DNA of 64,000 nucleotides, taken from the NCBI GenBank assembly GCA_963832245.1, contig CAWHTG010000004.1, positions 2,356,001 through 2,420,000 on the forward strand. Reading direction: 5' to 3'. The notes below the pieces were generated by a model that had not been told where the DNA came from, ran no database searches, and was given only the letters and a program-made list of their open reading frames with translations. This DNA comes from JABDBE01 sp963832245 (GTDB taxonomy: Bacteria; Acidobacteriota; Terriglobia; Terriglobales; Acidobacteriaceae). Shown in pieces: positions 52,114 to 61,877 of the stretch. The stretch's first letter is position 1. The number at the start of each line of letters is the position of its first letter. The translations under genes and the position numbers were made by a program.

Positions 52114-54818
52114 ATCTGGGACGGCGGCGCATATTTGTTCCGGAAGTGGTTCAGACCTCCGCAATGGATTGCGGTCCAGCCTCGCTGAAGTGTCTAGCCG
52201 AGGGGTTCCGCATCCCCGTAAGCTACGGGCGCTTGCGTGAAGCCTGCCAGACTGACGTCGACGGCACCTCCATCGACACCATGGAAGAAGTCGCCATGCA
52301 GCTTGGGTTGGAGGCCGAGCAGATCATGGCGCCAGCGGATTTTGTGCTGCTCCCGGAAGCCAATCTCTTGCCAGCGATAGCCGTCGTTCTGCGCGCCAAC
52401 AAGACGACCCACTTCGTGGTTCCCTGGCGAGGCTACGGCGGACTTTTGCAAGTCATGGACCCTGCCATTGGCCGCCAATGGCAACCCAAAGCACAGTTTG
52501 TTTCCAGTCTCTACATCCACACCCTTCCGGTTCCCGCGAAAGGTTGGAGAGAGTGGGCGGAGTCAGACAAATTCACGCTCCCACTCCGCCGAAAGTTGGA
52601 CGACTTAGGTATTTCCAAGAAGGCCGCGAAAAGATTTATCGAATCTGCGCTGAACGTTCCCGGATGGCGAGGATTAGCCCGCCTGGAGGCCGGGGCGCGG
52701 AGCCTCGGCGCAATTGTCCGATCCGGGGGATTACGTCGCGGAGTGGAGGCCGAGCGGGTGCTGGAACGACTCGTTGAGCAAGCCAGCCGAGACCTGAAAG
52801 ACGGACTTGGCGTAATCCCGCTCAATTATTGGTCTGCGTGGTCAGCGCCACCCGAAGACGGAGAAGAACAAGTCTTCTTTAAGGGCGCTGTGCTAGTGCA
52901 CGTGAAGGGACGCCGCGCGGAATCTGCGATCGCGGAAACTGGAAAGCTTCCCCCGGAAGTGGCCGCCGCGCTTGCGGAAAAGTCGAGTCGACCGGGAGTT
53001 GAACTCCTGCGTCTGCTGAAGGCGGATGGATTGCTTGCGCCTGCCGCCGTGGTGACCGCTCTTGGACTCGCAACCCTCGGAGTGCTGGTTGAGGCGATTT
53101 TGTTTCGCAGCCTGCTGGACATGCCGCGCTACTTTGGATTGCCGGGACAGCGACTGGGCGTGATGACCGTGCTCCTACTTTTTCTGACCGCCCTCCTGCT
53201 ACTTGAACTGCCCATCGCATCCGGCATCCTACGCATCGGGAGACATCTCGAAGCACGCCTTCGCACTACCTTCCTCGAAAAAATTCCCAAACTCGGAGAC
53301 CGATACTTTCATAGCCGCCTGACTTCCGACATGGCGGAACGCAGTCATAGTACCCACCGCGTACGGCTGTTGCCGGGATTGTGCGGGCAGCTTCTCCGTT
53401 CCGTGTTTGAGCTGGTCGTCACCGCTGCCGGAATCATCTGGCTTGATCCGCGACTAGCCTTGCCGACTCTTGTCGCCGCCGCGCTGGCGGCAGGCTTGCC
53501 CGCGATGGTGCAACCGGTGCTCACCGAGCGCGACCTGCGAATGCGCAGCCAGACTGGAGCCTTAGGCCGTTTCTATCTGGACGCCCTGCTCGGACTTGTT
53601 CCTGTGCTCACGCATCGAGCTGAGCGAGCCTTACGCCGGGAACATGAGACCTTGCTGGTGGAATGGGCACACGCAGCATTTGGGCTCGTACGTGCGGCGA
53701 TTTGGGTCGAAGCGATACAGCAGCTCCTCGGATTTGGTTTGGCCGCATGGCTGATGCTCGACCACATCAGCCGCGCGGGTGAGACCGGAGGCGCGCTGCT
53801 GCTGGTCTATTGGGCGCTCAATCTGCCAGTCCTCGGGGAGGAAATTGTACAGTTTGCACGCCTATATCCCACGTACCGCAACATCACCCTCCGCTTGCTC
53901 GAGCCGATTGGCGCTCTCGAAGATAAAACCGCCGCGCCCGAGCCGGTCAGCACCAATTCTCCCGCCTCTGTTGCCGGTGAAATCGAAACGGCAGACCTAT
54001 CCGGCGGAGTAGCCATCGAGCTGGAAAATGTGAGCGTGCACGCCGCGGGACACACCATTCTGGAAGAGATCAACCTGAAGATTGAGCCGGGTGACCACGT
54101 GGCCATTGTCGGGCCCTCGGGCGCGGGCAAATCCAGCCTGATGGGCCTGTTATTGGGATGGTATCGACCGGCCGAGGGTAGCGTCCTGGTGGATGGCACT
54201 GCCCTTGAGGATGCCCATCTAGAACATTTACGCAAGGATACGGCGTGGATCGATCCGGCTGTGCAACTATGGAACCGGTCTCTTTTTTCCAACCTCTGTT
54301 ACGGCAACCCGGACGCGGTACCAACTGCCAGCTTGTTGGAACAATCGGAACTCCGCCAGCTTCTTGAAACACTACCGGATGGACTGCAAACGGAACTGGG
54401 CGAAAGCGGCGGGCTGGTTTCCGGCGGCGAAGGCCAACGTGTTCGGCTTGGACGCGCCCTGATGAGGCACGGAGTGCGTCTTGCTCTGCTCGACGAACCC
54501 TTTCGCGGACTTGATCGCCATCAGCGACGAGAGTTGCTGGCGCGTGCTCGCCGTCACTGGGAGAACACCACGCTACTGTGCGTCACGCACGATGTCGGCG
54601 AGACATTGGGATTTTCTCGCGCGCTGGTGGTGGAGAACGGCCGCATCGTCGAAGACGGCAATCCGGCAGACTTGGCCCACCAGAGAAATTCTCGCTATCG
54701 AGCGCTGCTGGAAGCGGAGGAGAGCGTGCGGGAAGGATCGTGGTCGAGCGACCGCTGGCGCCACCTGCGGCTGGAAGATGGCCGACTGATCGAAAAGTTG
54801 CAAAGGGCATCGGTATGA
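52110..54818 (+). CDS. ABC transporter with N-terminal C39 peptidase domain
   Basis: A 902-residue fused exporter. The C39 domain (1-140) has the oxyanion Gln and catalytic Cys in VVQTSAMDCGPASLKC, His in TTHFVVPW and Asp in VMDPAIG, so cleavage of double-Gly leaders should work. An extra region of about 150 residues (150-300) separates it from the membrane domain. The ATPase has GPSGAGKSS, VSGGEGQRVRLGRA and LALLDEPFRG. The family cleaves and exports leader peptides. This one is longer than usual (about 700 aa), due mainly to the inserted region. No substrate gene is adjacent. Confidence 0.88.
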   Translation: MNLGRRRIFVPEVVQTSAMDCGPASLKCLAEGFRIPVSYGRLREACQTDVDGTSIDTMEEVAMQLGLEAEQIMAPADFVLLPEANLLPAIAVVLRANKTTHFVVPWRGYGGLLQVMDPAIGRQWQPKAQFVSSLYIHTLPVPAKGWREWAESDKFTLPLRRKLDDLGISKKAAKRFIESALNVPGWRGLARLEAGARSLGAIVRSGGLRRGVEAERVLERLVEQASRDLKDGLGVIPLNYWSAWSAPPEDGEEQVFFKGAVLVHVKGRRAESAIAETGKLPPEVAAALAEKSSRPGVELLRLLKADGLLAPAAVVTALGLATLGVLVEAILFRSLLDMPRYFGLPGQRLGVMTVLLLFLTALLLLELPIASGILRIGRHLEARLRTTFLEKIPKLGDRYFHSRLTSDMAERSHSTHRVRLLPGLCGQLLRSVFELVVTAAGIIWLDPRLALPTLVAAALAAGLPAMVQPVLTERDLRMRSQTGALGRFYLDALLGLVPVLTHRAERALRREHETLLVEWAHAAFGLVRAAIWVEAIQQLLGFGLAAWLMLDHISRAGETGGALLLVYWALNLPVLGEEIVQFARLYPTYRNITLRLLEPIGALEDKTAAPEPVSTNSPASVAGEIETADLSGGVAIELENVSVHAAGHTILEEINLKIEPGDHVAIVGPSGAGKSSLMGLLLGWYRPAEGSVLVDGTALEDAHLEHLRKDTAWIDPAVQLWNRSLFSNLCYGNPDAVPTASLLEQSELRQLLETLPDGLQTELGESGGLVSGGEGQRVRLGRALMRHGVRLALLDEPFRGLDRHQRRELLARARRHWENTTLLCVTHDVGETLGFSRALVVENGRIVEDGNPADLAHQRNSRYRALLEAEESVREGSWSSDRWRHLRLEDGRLIEKLQRASV

Positions 54819-57001
54819 GAAGGATAGATCAGGATCTGCCCACACTTTTCTGGTCGTTGTCTCAACTCGGCTCTGGCCTCGAAGCTCTAGCGCGCAGGAG
54901 CGAGCTACAGCCATCCGCTGTGCAGGTGCCGCCTCCCCCAGGCTCGATTGCCGCGTTGGAAAATAGCGCCGCGAGCCGCGATGCGCTGAACCAGTGGATC
55001 GAGTCCGCAGCCACGTGGTTGGGACTGGAAGCAGAACCTTCGGCCGTCCCATACGAAGGTTTGGAACGACTCATAGAAAACGCCGGCCCGGCCGTGCTGC
55101 AGGTGTCGGGAGACGGCGCTCCTAAATTTCTTTTTCTTCTGCCTCGAAACCGCCGACCTGTATCAGTACTTGCCCCTGATCTGCGCACGGTGCCCCTGCC
55201 GTTAGAAGCCGTTCGCGCTCTGCTCTGCCATACGCTGGAGGAGACAGTGGCCCCAGAAGTTGACGGCCTGCTCAACGACGCGGGCATTCCGGATGCACGC
55301 CGCGGCGTAGCCAGGGCGGCACTCTTGCTCGAACGCCTGAGGACCAAGGAAGTTGGCGGATGCTGGCAGCTTCGTCAGTCACCCGGCGCCACTTTCTGGA
55401 GCCAGGCGAAGCGCGCCGGCTTGCCGCGCCGTTTAGGCACGCTCCTGGTGGCGCATGCCGCCGAGTATTTCCTGCTGATTACTTCCTGGTGGCTCATCGG
55501 ACGCGCAGCGCTCTCTGGACATCTGGACAATGGCTGGTTGCTCGCGTGGGCTTTGATTCTGCTTACGGTGGTTCCTTTCCACGTTTTCGGAACCTGGTTG
55601 CAAGGCTTTATCGCCGTCAACGGTGGACTTCTCTTCAAACAGCGGCTGCTGTTCGGCACGCTTCGTCTGAAACCCGAGGAAATCCGGCACAAGGGTGTGG
55701 GCCAGTTTCTGGGCCAGGTCATGGAATCGGAAGCTGTGGAATCGCTGGCGGTGACCGCCGGGTTTCAGGGCCTGACTGCAGCCATCGAATTGATTGCCGC
55801 CGAAATCGTTCTCACCCAAGGCGTGAGTCGTGCGCTTGAGTTGTTGTTGTTGCCGCTCTGGATCGCACTCACTCTGTTCATGGCACTCCGCTATTTCCGG
55901 TTACGGCAGCGCTGGACAGAGTTGAGACTGTCGATGACCAACGATCTCAGCGAACGAATGGTCGGGCACCGCACCCGGCTTGCGCAGGAGGCCCCTCAGA
56001 AATGGCACGAGGGTGAGGATGAAGAATTGGAGCGTTATCTGGAACTCTCGGAGAGCACGGACGCTGCGGCAGCCCTGCTTACGGCGCTTGCCCCGCGCGG
56101 CTGGTTGCTCCTTGGGACGTTCGGGTTGACTTGGGCGTTTGTTGCCAGCGAGGGACTCAACATCAGGCTGGCGATTTCCCTGGGCGGCATCTTGCTGGGG
56201 TATCGTGCGCTGAAGAGGATTTCGACCGGCCTGATCATGATGGCCGACGCTATCATTTCCTGGCAAAAAGTGGCTCCGTTGTTTGAGGCGGCGGCCAGGC
56301 GGCAACTGCAGGGCTCTCCCGCCGCCGCTCTCACGCCCGTCTCTCGCAACGATGCAAAAGACGACACGCGGGACGGTGACAATGGAAAAGACCCGGTGAT
56401 GGAGGCTCACGATCTCGTGTTCCGCTACCAGGAACGCGGCGAGCCCGTCCTGAGAGGATGCAGCCTAACCATTCGTCGAGGCGAAAGGCTCCTGCTTGAA
56501 GGTTCGTCGGGTGGAGGCAAATCCACGCTGGCTTCGCTGCTGGTGGGTTTACGAGTGCCGCAGTCCGGCCTGCTCTTGCTGCACGGGCTCGACCGGCAAA
56601 CCTTGGGTGACCAAGGCTGGAGCCAACGAGTCGTATCCGCACCCCAGTTTCACGAGAATCATGTGCTCAGCGAGACCTTCGCCTTCAACCTCTTAATGGG
56701 CCGCCGCTGGCCGCCACGCGAAGAGGACATGCGGGAAGCATCGGCAATCTGCAGTGAACTCGGCCTTGAAACCCTACTTAATAAGATGCCGGCCGGAATG
56801 CTACAAATGGTTGGCGAAACGGGCTGGCAACTCTCACATGGGGAACGCAGCCGCGTTTATATAGCCAGGGCGTTGCTTCAGGGCGCCGAGATCGTCATTT
56901 TCGACGAGAGCTTTGCGGCTCTCGATCCGGAAAACGTAAGGCTGGCGCTGGATTGTGTGCTGCGGCGGGCGAGCACTTTGCTCGTGGTCGCCCATCCCTG
57001 A
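54815..57001 (+). CDS. second permease/ATPase of the exporter, ending at the H-loop
   Basis: A 728-residue protein whose ATG overlaps the TGA of the C39-ABC gene. A 250-residue N-terminal soluble region without peptidase motif precedes the transmembrane part (from about 255) and the ATPase: Walker A EGSSGGGKST, signature LSHGERSRVYIARA, Walker B IVIFDESFAALDPE. It ends VVAHP, one residue after the H-loop His, where most ABC ATPases have 30 or more further residues. The pair of unequal ABC proteins matches the ABC1/ABC2 layout of NHLM-type systems. Whether the short end is functional is unknown. Confidence 0.85.
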   Translation: MRRIDQDLPTLFWSLSQLGSGLEALARRSELQPSAVQVPPPPGSIAALENSAASRDALNQWIESAATWLGLEAEPSAVPYEGLERLIENAGPAVLQVSGDGAPKFLFLLPRNRRPVSVLAPDLRTVPLPLEAVRALLCHTLEETVAPEVDGLLNDAGIPDARRGVARAALLLERLRTKEVGGCWQLRQSPGATFWSQAKRAGLPRRLGTLLVAHAAEYFLLITSWWLIGRAALSGHLDNGWLLAWALILLTVVPFHVFGTWLQGFIAVNGGLLFKQRLLFGTLRLKPEEIRHKGVGQFLGQVMESEAVESLAVTAGFQGLTAAIELIAAEIVLTQGVSRALELLLLPLWIALTLFMALRYFRLRQRWTELRLSMTNDLSERMVGHRTRLAQEAPQKWHEGEDEELERYLELSESTDAAAALLTALAPRGWLLLGTFGLTWAFVASEGLNIRLAISLGGILLGYRALKRISTGLIMMADAIISWQKVAPLFEAAARRQLQGSPAAALTPVSRNDAKDDTRDGDNGKDPVMEAHDLVFRYQERGEPVLRGCSLTIRRGERLLLEGSSGGGKSTLASLLVGLRVPQSGLLLLHGLDRQTLGDQGWSQRVVSAPQFHENHVLSETFAFNLLMGRRWPPREEDMREASAICSELGLETLLNKMPAGMLQMVGETGWQLSHGERSRVYIARALLQGAEIVIFDESFAALDPENVRLALDCVLRRASTLLVVAHP

Positions 57002-57105
57002 GGGGGTCAGCTCCACTCCTAGTTCGGAATACAGGACAAGAACCATTTAGGACTTAATCAGAGCTCTCCCTAGGTTAGAATTGCAGCCCTCAAGAGGTTG
57101 ACCCC

Positions 57106-59673
57106 ATGGTTGGCAAGACGCTGCGTTCCTATCGCATCGAATCAAAACTTGGTGCCGGAGGAATGGGTGTCGTCTACAAAGCCGTGGACTCGCGTCTCGA
57201 CCGAGCTGTTGCCATTAAAGTTCTGGGTTCCTCAACATTGAGTGCCGAGCGCGAGAAGCGCTTCGTTCAGGAGGCGAAGGCCGCCTCTTCGCTGAATCAC
57301 GCAAACATCGTCACCATCTACGACATCGATACTCAGGAAGTAGACGGCAAAGCGATCCACTACATCGCCATGGAGTATGTGGCCGGCGAAACCCTGGATC
57401 ACTTGATCGGCCGCAAAGGCCTGGGCGTTCGCACCGCACTGAAGTACGCTGCGCAAGTCGCTGGCGCGCTTGCCGCCGCCCACGCCGCCGGAATTGTCCA
57501 TCGCGATCTGAAGCCCTCGAACGTGATTGTCACGCCCCAAGGCGTGGTCAAGATTCTTGACTTCGGCCTGGCCAAACTGAACGACGAAGCACAAGCCGAT
57601 GCCTTCGCCGAAACGGTCCACGGCGACGGCGCTCCTCTCACCGAAGAGGGGACCATCCTCGGAACAGTTGCTTACATGTCTCCGGAGCAGGCTGACGGCA
57701 AAAGAGTCGACGCGCGCTCTGACATTTTTTCCTTCGGCTCCGTGCTCTACGAAATGGTTACCGGACGCCGCGCCTTCGCCGGCGGATCGAAGCTGTCGTC
57801 CCTTTCGGCGGTTCTGCATACAGAACCGCAACCTCCCTCGCAGTCGATGCCTGATATTCCGCCGGAACTGGACCGCATTATCGCGAGATGTCTCAAAAAA
57901 GATCCCGCCCGCCGCTGGCAGAGTATGGCCGACGTGAAGGTGGCTTTGGAGGAGTTGCGCGAAGAGATTGATTCGAGCAGTGTCGATCCCATCAGGCGAA
58001 TAGCAACTGGTAGCCGGGCCGCAGTCCCCGCCAAACGCTGGCTCATCATCGGAGCCTTGGCCGCGCTGCTGATCGGCCTTGCTGCAGGCGCCTACACGGC
58101 GCGGAGGTACTTACGCTCGGCCCCGCTCACCTTCCAGCGGCTGACATTTCGGCGAGGCGACGTTACAGCAGCAAGGTTTGGTCCTGGGGAGACGGTCGTC
58201 TACAGCGCGGCGTGGGACGGCGCTCCGTCGGCATTGTTTTCCACCCAGCCCGGGAATCGCGAGGCCAGGCCCTTGGGCCTTCCCACGGGAAAAATTCTGT
58301 CAATCTCGCATAGCGGTGAAATGGCAATTCTGCTGGGCGCCGACGATGTAGGCACGCTCGCGAGCGCAACTTTCGGCGGCGGCGCGTCCCGCGAAATGCT
58401 GGAAAACGTCGGCGGCGCCGACTGGAGCCCAAGTGGCGACTCGCTTGCCGTAGTGCGGACAGTCGCAGGAAAACATCGCGTAGAGTATCCCATCGGAACG
58501 GTACTCTACGAAAACGATGTCCGCCCTCCCATCGCCCCGCGAGTATCGGGCGATGGCAAGCTCGTCGCCTTTTTCGATTACGATCCCGAAGTAGGAGATT
58601 ACTCCTTGTGCGTAGTTGGGCCGAACCAGCCGAAGCGCATGCTCTCGCGGGGTTGGCGCGCGATTGGTTCGCTGCACTGGGCTCCGCGGGGAGATGAGAT
58701 CTGGTTCTCTGCCGGCCAACCCGGCAGCGATCCCGCGCTTTACGCAGTCGCCCTTTCGGGCAAGCAGCGAGTTCTCACCCAGGCTCCTGGTTGGATCATG
58801 ATGCAAGATGTGGCTGCGGATGGTCGTGTGTTGCTCAGCTTGGTCAACTCCCGGCTGGGCATTCGCTATATCGACTTCGAACATTCCACCGAACGCGATC
58901 TGGCATGGCTGGACGCATCTTTACTCTATGAGCTCTCGAGCGACGCGAAAAGCCTGCTGTTTGTGGAACTCACCAGCGGCGAAGGCGGGAACTCCGCGAT
59001 CTATCTGAGGAAGACCGATGGCTCTCCGGCGGTTCGACTGGGCTATGGCAATCGGCCCTCACTCTCGCCGGATGGGAAATGGATTGTATGCATCCGTCAC
59101 GAGCCCAACCGCTCCCGCTTGATGCTGCTTCCGACTGGCCCCGGAGAGTCGCGTTTTCTGAAAGTCGATGGCGTCCACTTCGAATCCCTGGGCTGGTTTC
59201 CTGACAGCAAGCGAGTCCTATTTACCGGGAATGAGCCGGGGCGTCCGGTGCGGACCTGGACCTACGAGCTGGATTCCGAGAAAGCCGCACCGTTGACGCC
59301 GGAGGGCGCCAGGGGCGCTCAAGTCTCACCCGATGCCCGCTGGTTCGTCCTTTCTGATTCGCACGGAACGTCTCTTGTGCCGGTCGACGGTGGGCCACCC
59401 CGGCCGCTTAATCAACTGCAGAAAGGCGAGTCGGTAGTGCGCTGGAGCGGCGACGGACATCAACTTTTCCTGCAAAAGCCGGAAGGGGATACCATCAAGA
59501 TCAGTCGCCTCGACGTCGCCAGCGGACACAAAGAACTCTGGCAGACGCTGAAGAACCCGGAGCCCGGCGCCGAATTTATCGGAGCCCTGGCGCTGTCGGC
59601 GGATGGAAAGGCGTGCGCCTTCTCATTTCAACACGATCTCGCCAACCTGTATTTAGTTAAAGGCCTGAAGTGA
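57106..59673 (+). CDS. Ser/Thr protein kinase with TolB-like beta-propeller
   Basis: An 855-residue membrane protein. Kinase domain 1-285 with KLGAGGMGVVYKA, VAIKVL, HRDLKPSN, LDFGLAKL and YMSPEQADGK; all catalytic residues present. One transmembrane helix near 306-328 (WLIIGALAALLIGLAAGAY). The outside part (330-855) has repeated SPDGKWIV, SGDGKLVAF and WSPSGDSLAV elements of a WD40/TolB propeller. It likely senses something outside and phosphorylates targets; the FHA domains of the two nearby activators are possible readers. Common type in Acidobacteria. Confidence 0.92.
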   Translation: MVGKTLRSYRIESKLGAGGMGVVYKAVDSRLDRAVAIKVLGSSTLSAEREKRFVQEAKAASSLNHANIVTIYDIDTQEVDGKAIHYIAMEYVAGETLDHLIGRKGLGVRTALKYAAQVAGALAAAHAAGIVHRDLKPSNVIVTPQGVVKILDFGLAKLNDEAQADAFAETVHGDGAPLTEEGTILGTVAYMSPEQADGKRVDARSDIFSFGSVLYEMVTGRRAFAGGSKLSSLSAVLHTEPQPPSQSMPDIPPELDRIIARCLKKDPARRWQSMADVKVALEELREEIDSSSVDPIRRIATGSRAAVPAKRWLIIGALAALLIGLAAGAYTARRYLRSAPLTFQRLTFRRGDVTAARFGPGETVVYSAAWDGAPSALFSTQPGNREARPLGLPTGKILSISHSGEMAILLGADDVGTLASATFGGGASREMLENVGGADWSPSGDSLAVVRTVAGKHRVEYPIGTVLYENDVRPPIAPRVSGDGKLVAFFDYDPEVGDYSLCVVGPNQPKRMLSRGWRAIGSLHWAPRGDEIWFSAGQPGSDPALYAVALSGKQRVLTQAPGWIMMQDVAADGRVLLSLVNSRLGIRYIDFEHSTERDLAWLDASLLYELSSDAKSLLFVELTSGEGGNSAIYLRKTDGSPAVRLGYGNRPSLSPDGKWIVCIRHEPNRSRLMLLPTGPGESRFLKVDGVHFESLGWFPDSKRVLFTGNEPGRPVRTWTYELDSEKAAPLTPEGARGAQVSPDARWFVLSDSHGTSLVPVDGGPPRPLNQLQKGESVVRWSGDGHQLFLQKPEGDTIKISRLDVASGHKELWQTLKNPEPGAEFIGALALSADGKACAFSFQHDLANLYLVKGLK

Positions 59674-60163
59674 TGCCGATGTCCTGGCGTCCCGGCTTGG
59701 GCACCACGCAGAACGTTCGTGTCCCTGAGCAAACAACAGGAAAACCTGAAGTTAGCAAGACGGGAAGTGCCTCAGCGGGCGGCCTGATTGGATAACGGGG
59801 TCGGCTCCAAACGAGGGTGCGCTCAAGTAACCGAGGCTCGGAGCAAGGAAACCGACACCCTTTTCCTTTCGCTTTAAGCAACCATCAATTGGGACACCGG
59901 CATCCAAAATACAGGTCAGGCAAGTGACCGAGTCCGCGGCACCGCTGATCACAGTCGACTGGCTCATCTCCGACGGATTTACGCGCAAGGTGCGGCCGCC
60001 GGAAGGTCAGATCAAGGAAACCAACGGGGCCAAGGGATAAGGTGGACCTGTCTGGGTTAGGTGCCGCAAGATATCTGTTGGCGCGTTCCCGATCATCACT
60101 ACATAAACGAATCTGGTTTAACGACAAAGTTCCTCCTGAATGCCCTAAGAGAGGAAGTTTGAT
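59674..60163. other. 490-base gap without a clear gene
   Basis: A 38-codon frame on the plus strand from a GTG at 59924 to a TAA at 60040 (LITVDWLISDGFTRKVRPPE) looks protein-like but has only a poor ribosome site; it may be a remnant. A box resembling TGGGCAC near 59690 lacks a TTGC partner and is not a sigma54 promoter. Nothing else was recognised. Confidence 0.45.
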
Positions 60164-61420
60164 ATGGCAGATTCAGTACCGCCACGAGCCTTGACAATTC
60201 TGTCGCCCTTGCGACGCGAAAGTGTGGCCGAAGCTTATACGATTGCGATCGCGACTGCTATGCTCGCCGTAGCGCTTCGCTGGTGTCTTGACCCTGTGCT
60301 CGGGCATGTTGCGTTCTACGCGACCTTATATATGGCAGTGGCATTCTGTGCTCTGGTATGTGGTCCGGGCCCCGCCATTTTGAGCGCTCTCATTGGCTTT
60401 GCGGCGATCTTCTATTGGTTCGTTGACCCACGCCATTCTTTAGCGGTTGCCCGCCCACAGATTCATGCCGTGATTGGCTTCTTTCTTGTATCGGCAGTTC
60501 TGATCTGGCTCGGGGAAGCCAACCGCAGAAAACAATTGCGACTGAAGGACGCCGTTTTAGCCCTAACGGCGGAAACGAACCAGCGGAAACACGCAGAAGA
60601 AGAACTTCGGCAAGCTCACCATCAACTGGAGCGGCGTGTTAAAGAGCGTACGGCAGAGCTTTCTCAAGCGCTGGCTCAACTAGAGTCGGAAGTGAAAGTA
60701 CGTAAAGAAGCGCAAGAGCGATTTCGCGGTTTGTCGGTTCGACTTATGACACTTCAGGATGAGGAGCGTCGTCGCATAGCCCGCGACCTCCACGACACAA
60801 CCGGGCAAACGCTTGCGGCACTGAAAATGACTCTGGCATCGCTCGAGGGGTTTGCGGCGAGAATACCGGAAATCTCGCGCCCGCTGGATGACCTCAACGC
60901 TCTTGTGGACGAAGCCCTGCAGGCAATACGAACAACATCGTACCTACTCCACCCACCCCTGCTCGATGAAGTAGGCTTTGCTTCCGCGGCGCGATGGTTT
61001 GTCGAAGGCTTCGCGAAGCGCAGCGGGATTCAAGTTGCGTATGATTTTCCGCAGAAAATGGAGCGTCCCCACCGAAATTCTGAGCTGGTGTTGTTCCGGG
61101 TGCTCCAGGAAAGTCTCACCAACGTCCATCGCTATTCCGGGGCCTCAGCGGCAAGCGTCAGGCTCCAGTTGGAAAATGAGCAACTCAAATTTGAGGTAAG
61201 CGACAACGGGCGTGGAATCCCTGGAGAGCGCCTGCGCCAGGTCCATGAGTCGGGCGGGAGCGCGGGTGTAGGAATTGCGGGTATGCGCGAGCGAGTCCAC
61301 GAATTGGGCGGCCAGCTCGAGATTCAGTCGGACAAAAACGGCACTGCCGTGCGCGTCACCCTGCCGATGTCCAAAATGTCAGATTCAACCGTAGCAAGCC
61401 TCGGCGTCCACGCCGGATAG
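60164..61420 (+). CDS. membrane sensor histidine kinase (HisKA_3 type)
   Basis: A 418-residue kinase. The N terminus (about 15-125) has four hydrophobic segments in a KdpD-like (DUF4118) layout, ending with HAVIGFFLVSAVLIWLGE. A coiled coil (about 130-190) leads to the phospho-His in EERRRIARDLHDTTGQTLA, then RVLQESLTNVHRYSG (N box), DNGRGIP and GVGIAGMRERV. HisKA_3 kinases usually pair with NarL/LuxR regulators, but none lies here. AGAGGAAG precedes the ATG. Confidence 0.9.
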   Translation: MADSVPPRALTILSPLRRESVAEAYTIAIATAMLAVALRWCLDPVLGHVAFYATLYMAVAFCALVCGPGPAILSALIGFAAIFYWFVDPRHSLAVARPQIHAVIGFFLVSAVLIWLGEANRRKQLRLKDAVLALTAETNQRKHAEEELRQAHHQLERRVKERTAELSQALAQLESEVKVRKEAQERFRGLSVRLMTLQDEERRRIARDLHDTTGQTLAALKMTLASLEGFAARIPEISRPLDDLNALVDEALQAIRTTSYLLHPPLLDEVGFASAARWFVEGFAKRSGIQVAYDFPQKMERPHRNSELVLFRVLQESLTNVHRYSGASAASVRLQLENEQLKFEVSDNGRGIPGERLRQVHESGGSAGVGIAGMRERVHELGGQLEIQSDKNGTAVRVTLPMSKMSDSTVASLGVHAG

Positions 61421-61652
61421 AGTCGTCCGTGATTCGAGGAGGGCATTCGAAGATTACCTCCTAGAGAAACAGCCTGAAGGGTGGGCCATCCATGGCATGC
61501 CTTCCCAGACCCAGAACTGGAATTAACTCTTGAGCAACTAAACGAAGAGACCGCGAACCGCCGAATTCCTTTGGCGATCGCGATCTCAATCTCAACTGTC
61601 TGGGAATAACTGTTGCGGTTCTGTGTCCACGTCCGTAGTGAGTCCCCGAAAA

Positions 61653-61709
61653 TTAGTCGAGAACCGCGGCGGATGACTGTCCTGCTTTGAGGTTGCTCTT
61701 CACTTTCAT
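61653..61709 (-). CDS. micropeptide 1 of a tandem pair (18 aa)
   Basis: The ATG at 61709 has AAGGAG eight bases upstream. The product is MKVKSNLKAGQSSAAVLD. It differs from the second copy only at K4/N4 and S13/T13, while the codons differ at several synonymous positions, which supports selection on the peptide. Located 64 bases downstream of micropeptide 2 with no promoter of its own seen. Function unknown; a signalling or modified peptide is possible. Confidence 0.6.
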   Translation of the reverse strand: MKVKSNLKAGQSSAAVLD

Positions 61710-61773
61710 CGCGCTTCTCCTTTGCATAGATTTTTCTAAAGCCCAAGCTTCTACTAGAAGTTGACCCGTCCCA

Positions 61774-61830
61774 TCAGTCGAGAACCGCGGCCGTTGACTG
61801 CCCTGCTTTGAGATTGCTGTTCACTTTCAT
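61774..61830 (-). CDS. micropeptide 2 of a tandem pair (18 aa)
   Basis: The ATG at 61830 has AAGGAG upstream. The product is MKVNSNLKAGQSTAAVLD, almost identical to copy 1. A sigma54-like box lies 48 bases upstream, and the next gene upstream on this strand encodes an FHA-GAF-sigma54 activator. The unit looks like a small operon of two peptide genes under alternative sigma control. Confidence 0.6.
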   Translation of the reverse strand: MKVNSNLKAGQSTAAVLD

Positions 61831-61877
61831 TTCTTTTCTCCTTGGCTGAGATTTCGGGCGAAGCACTCTTAAGGTCC

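Noticed and set aside
50567..57001. tRNA-Leu as the insertion site of an island containing the exporter
   Set aside because: The tRNA 3' end points away from the exporter, and no integrase or repeated tRNA end was found.
59680..59700. TGGGCAC box as a sigma54 promoter
   Set aside because: No TTGC element at the required spacing.
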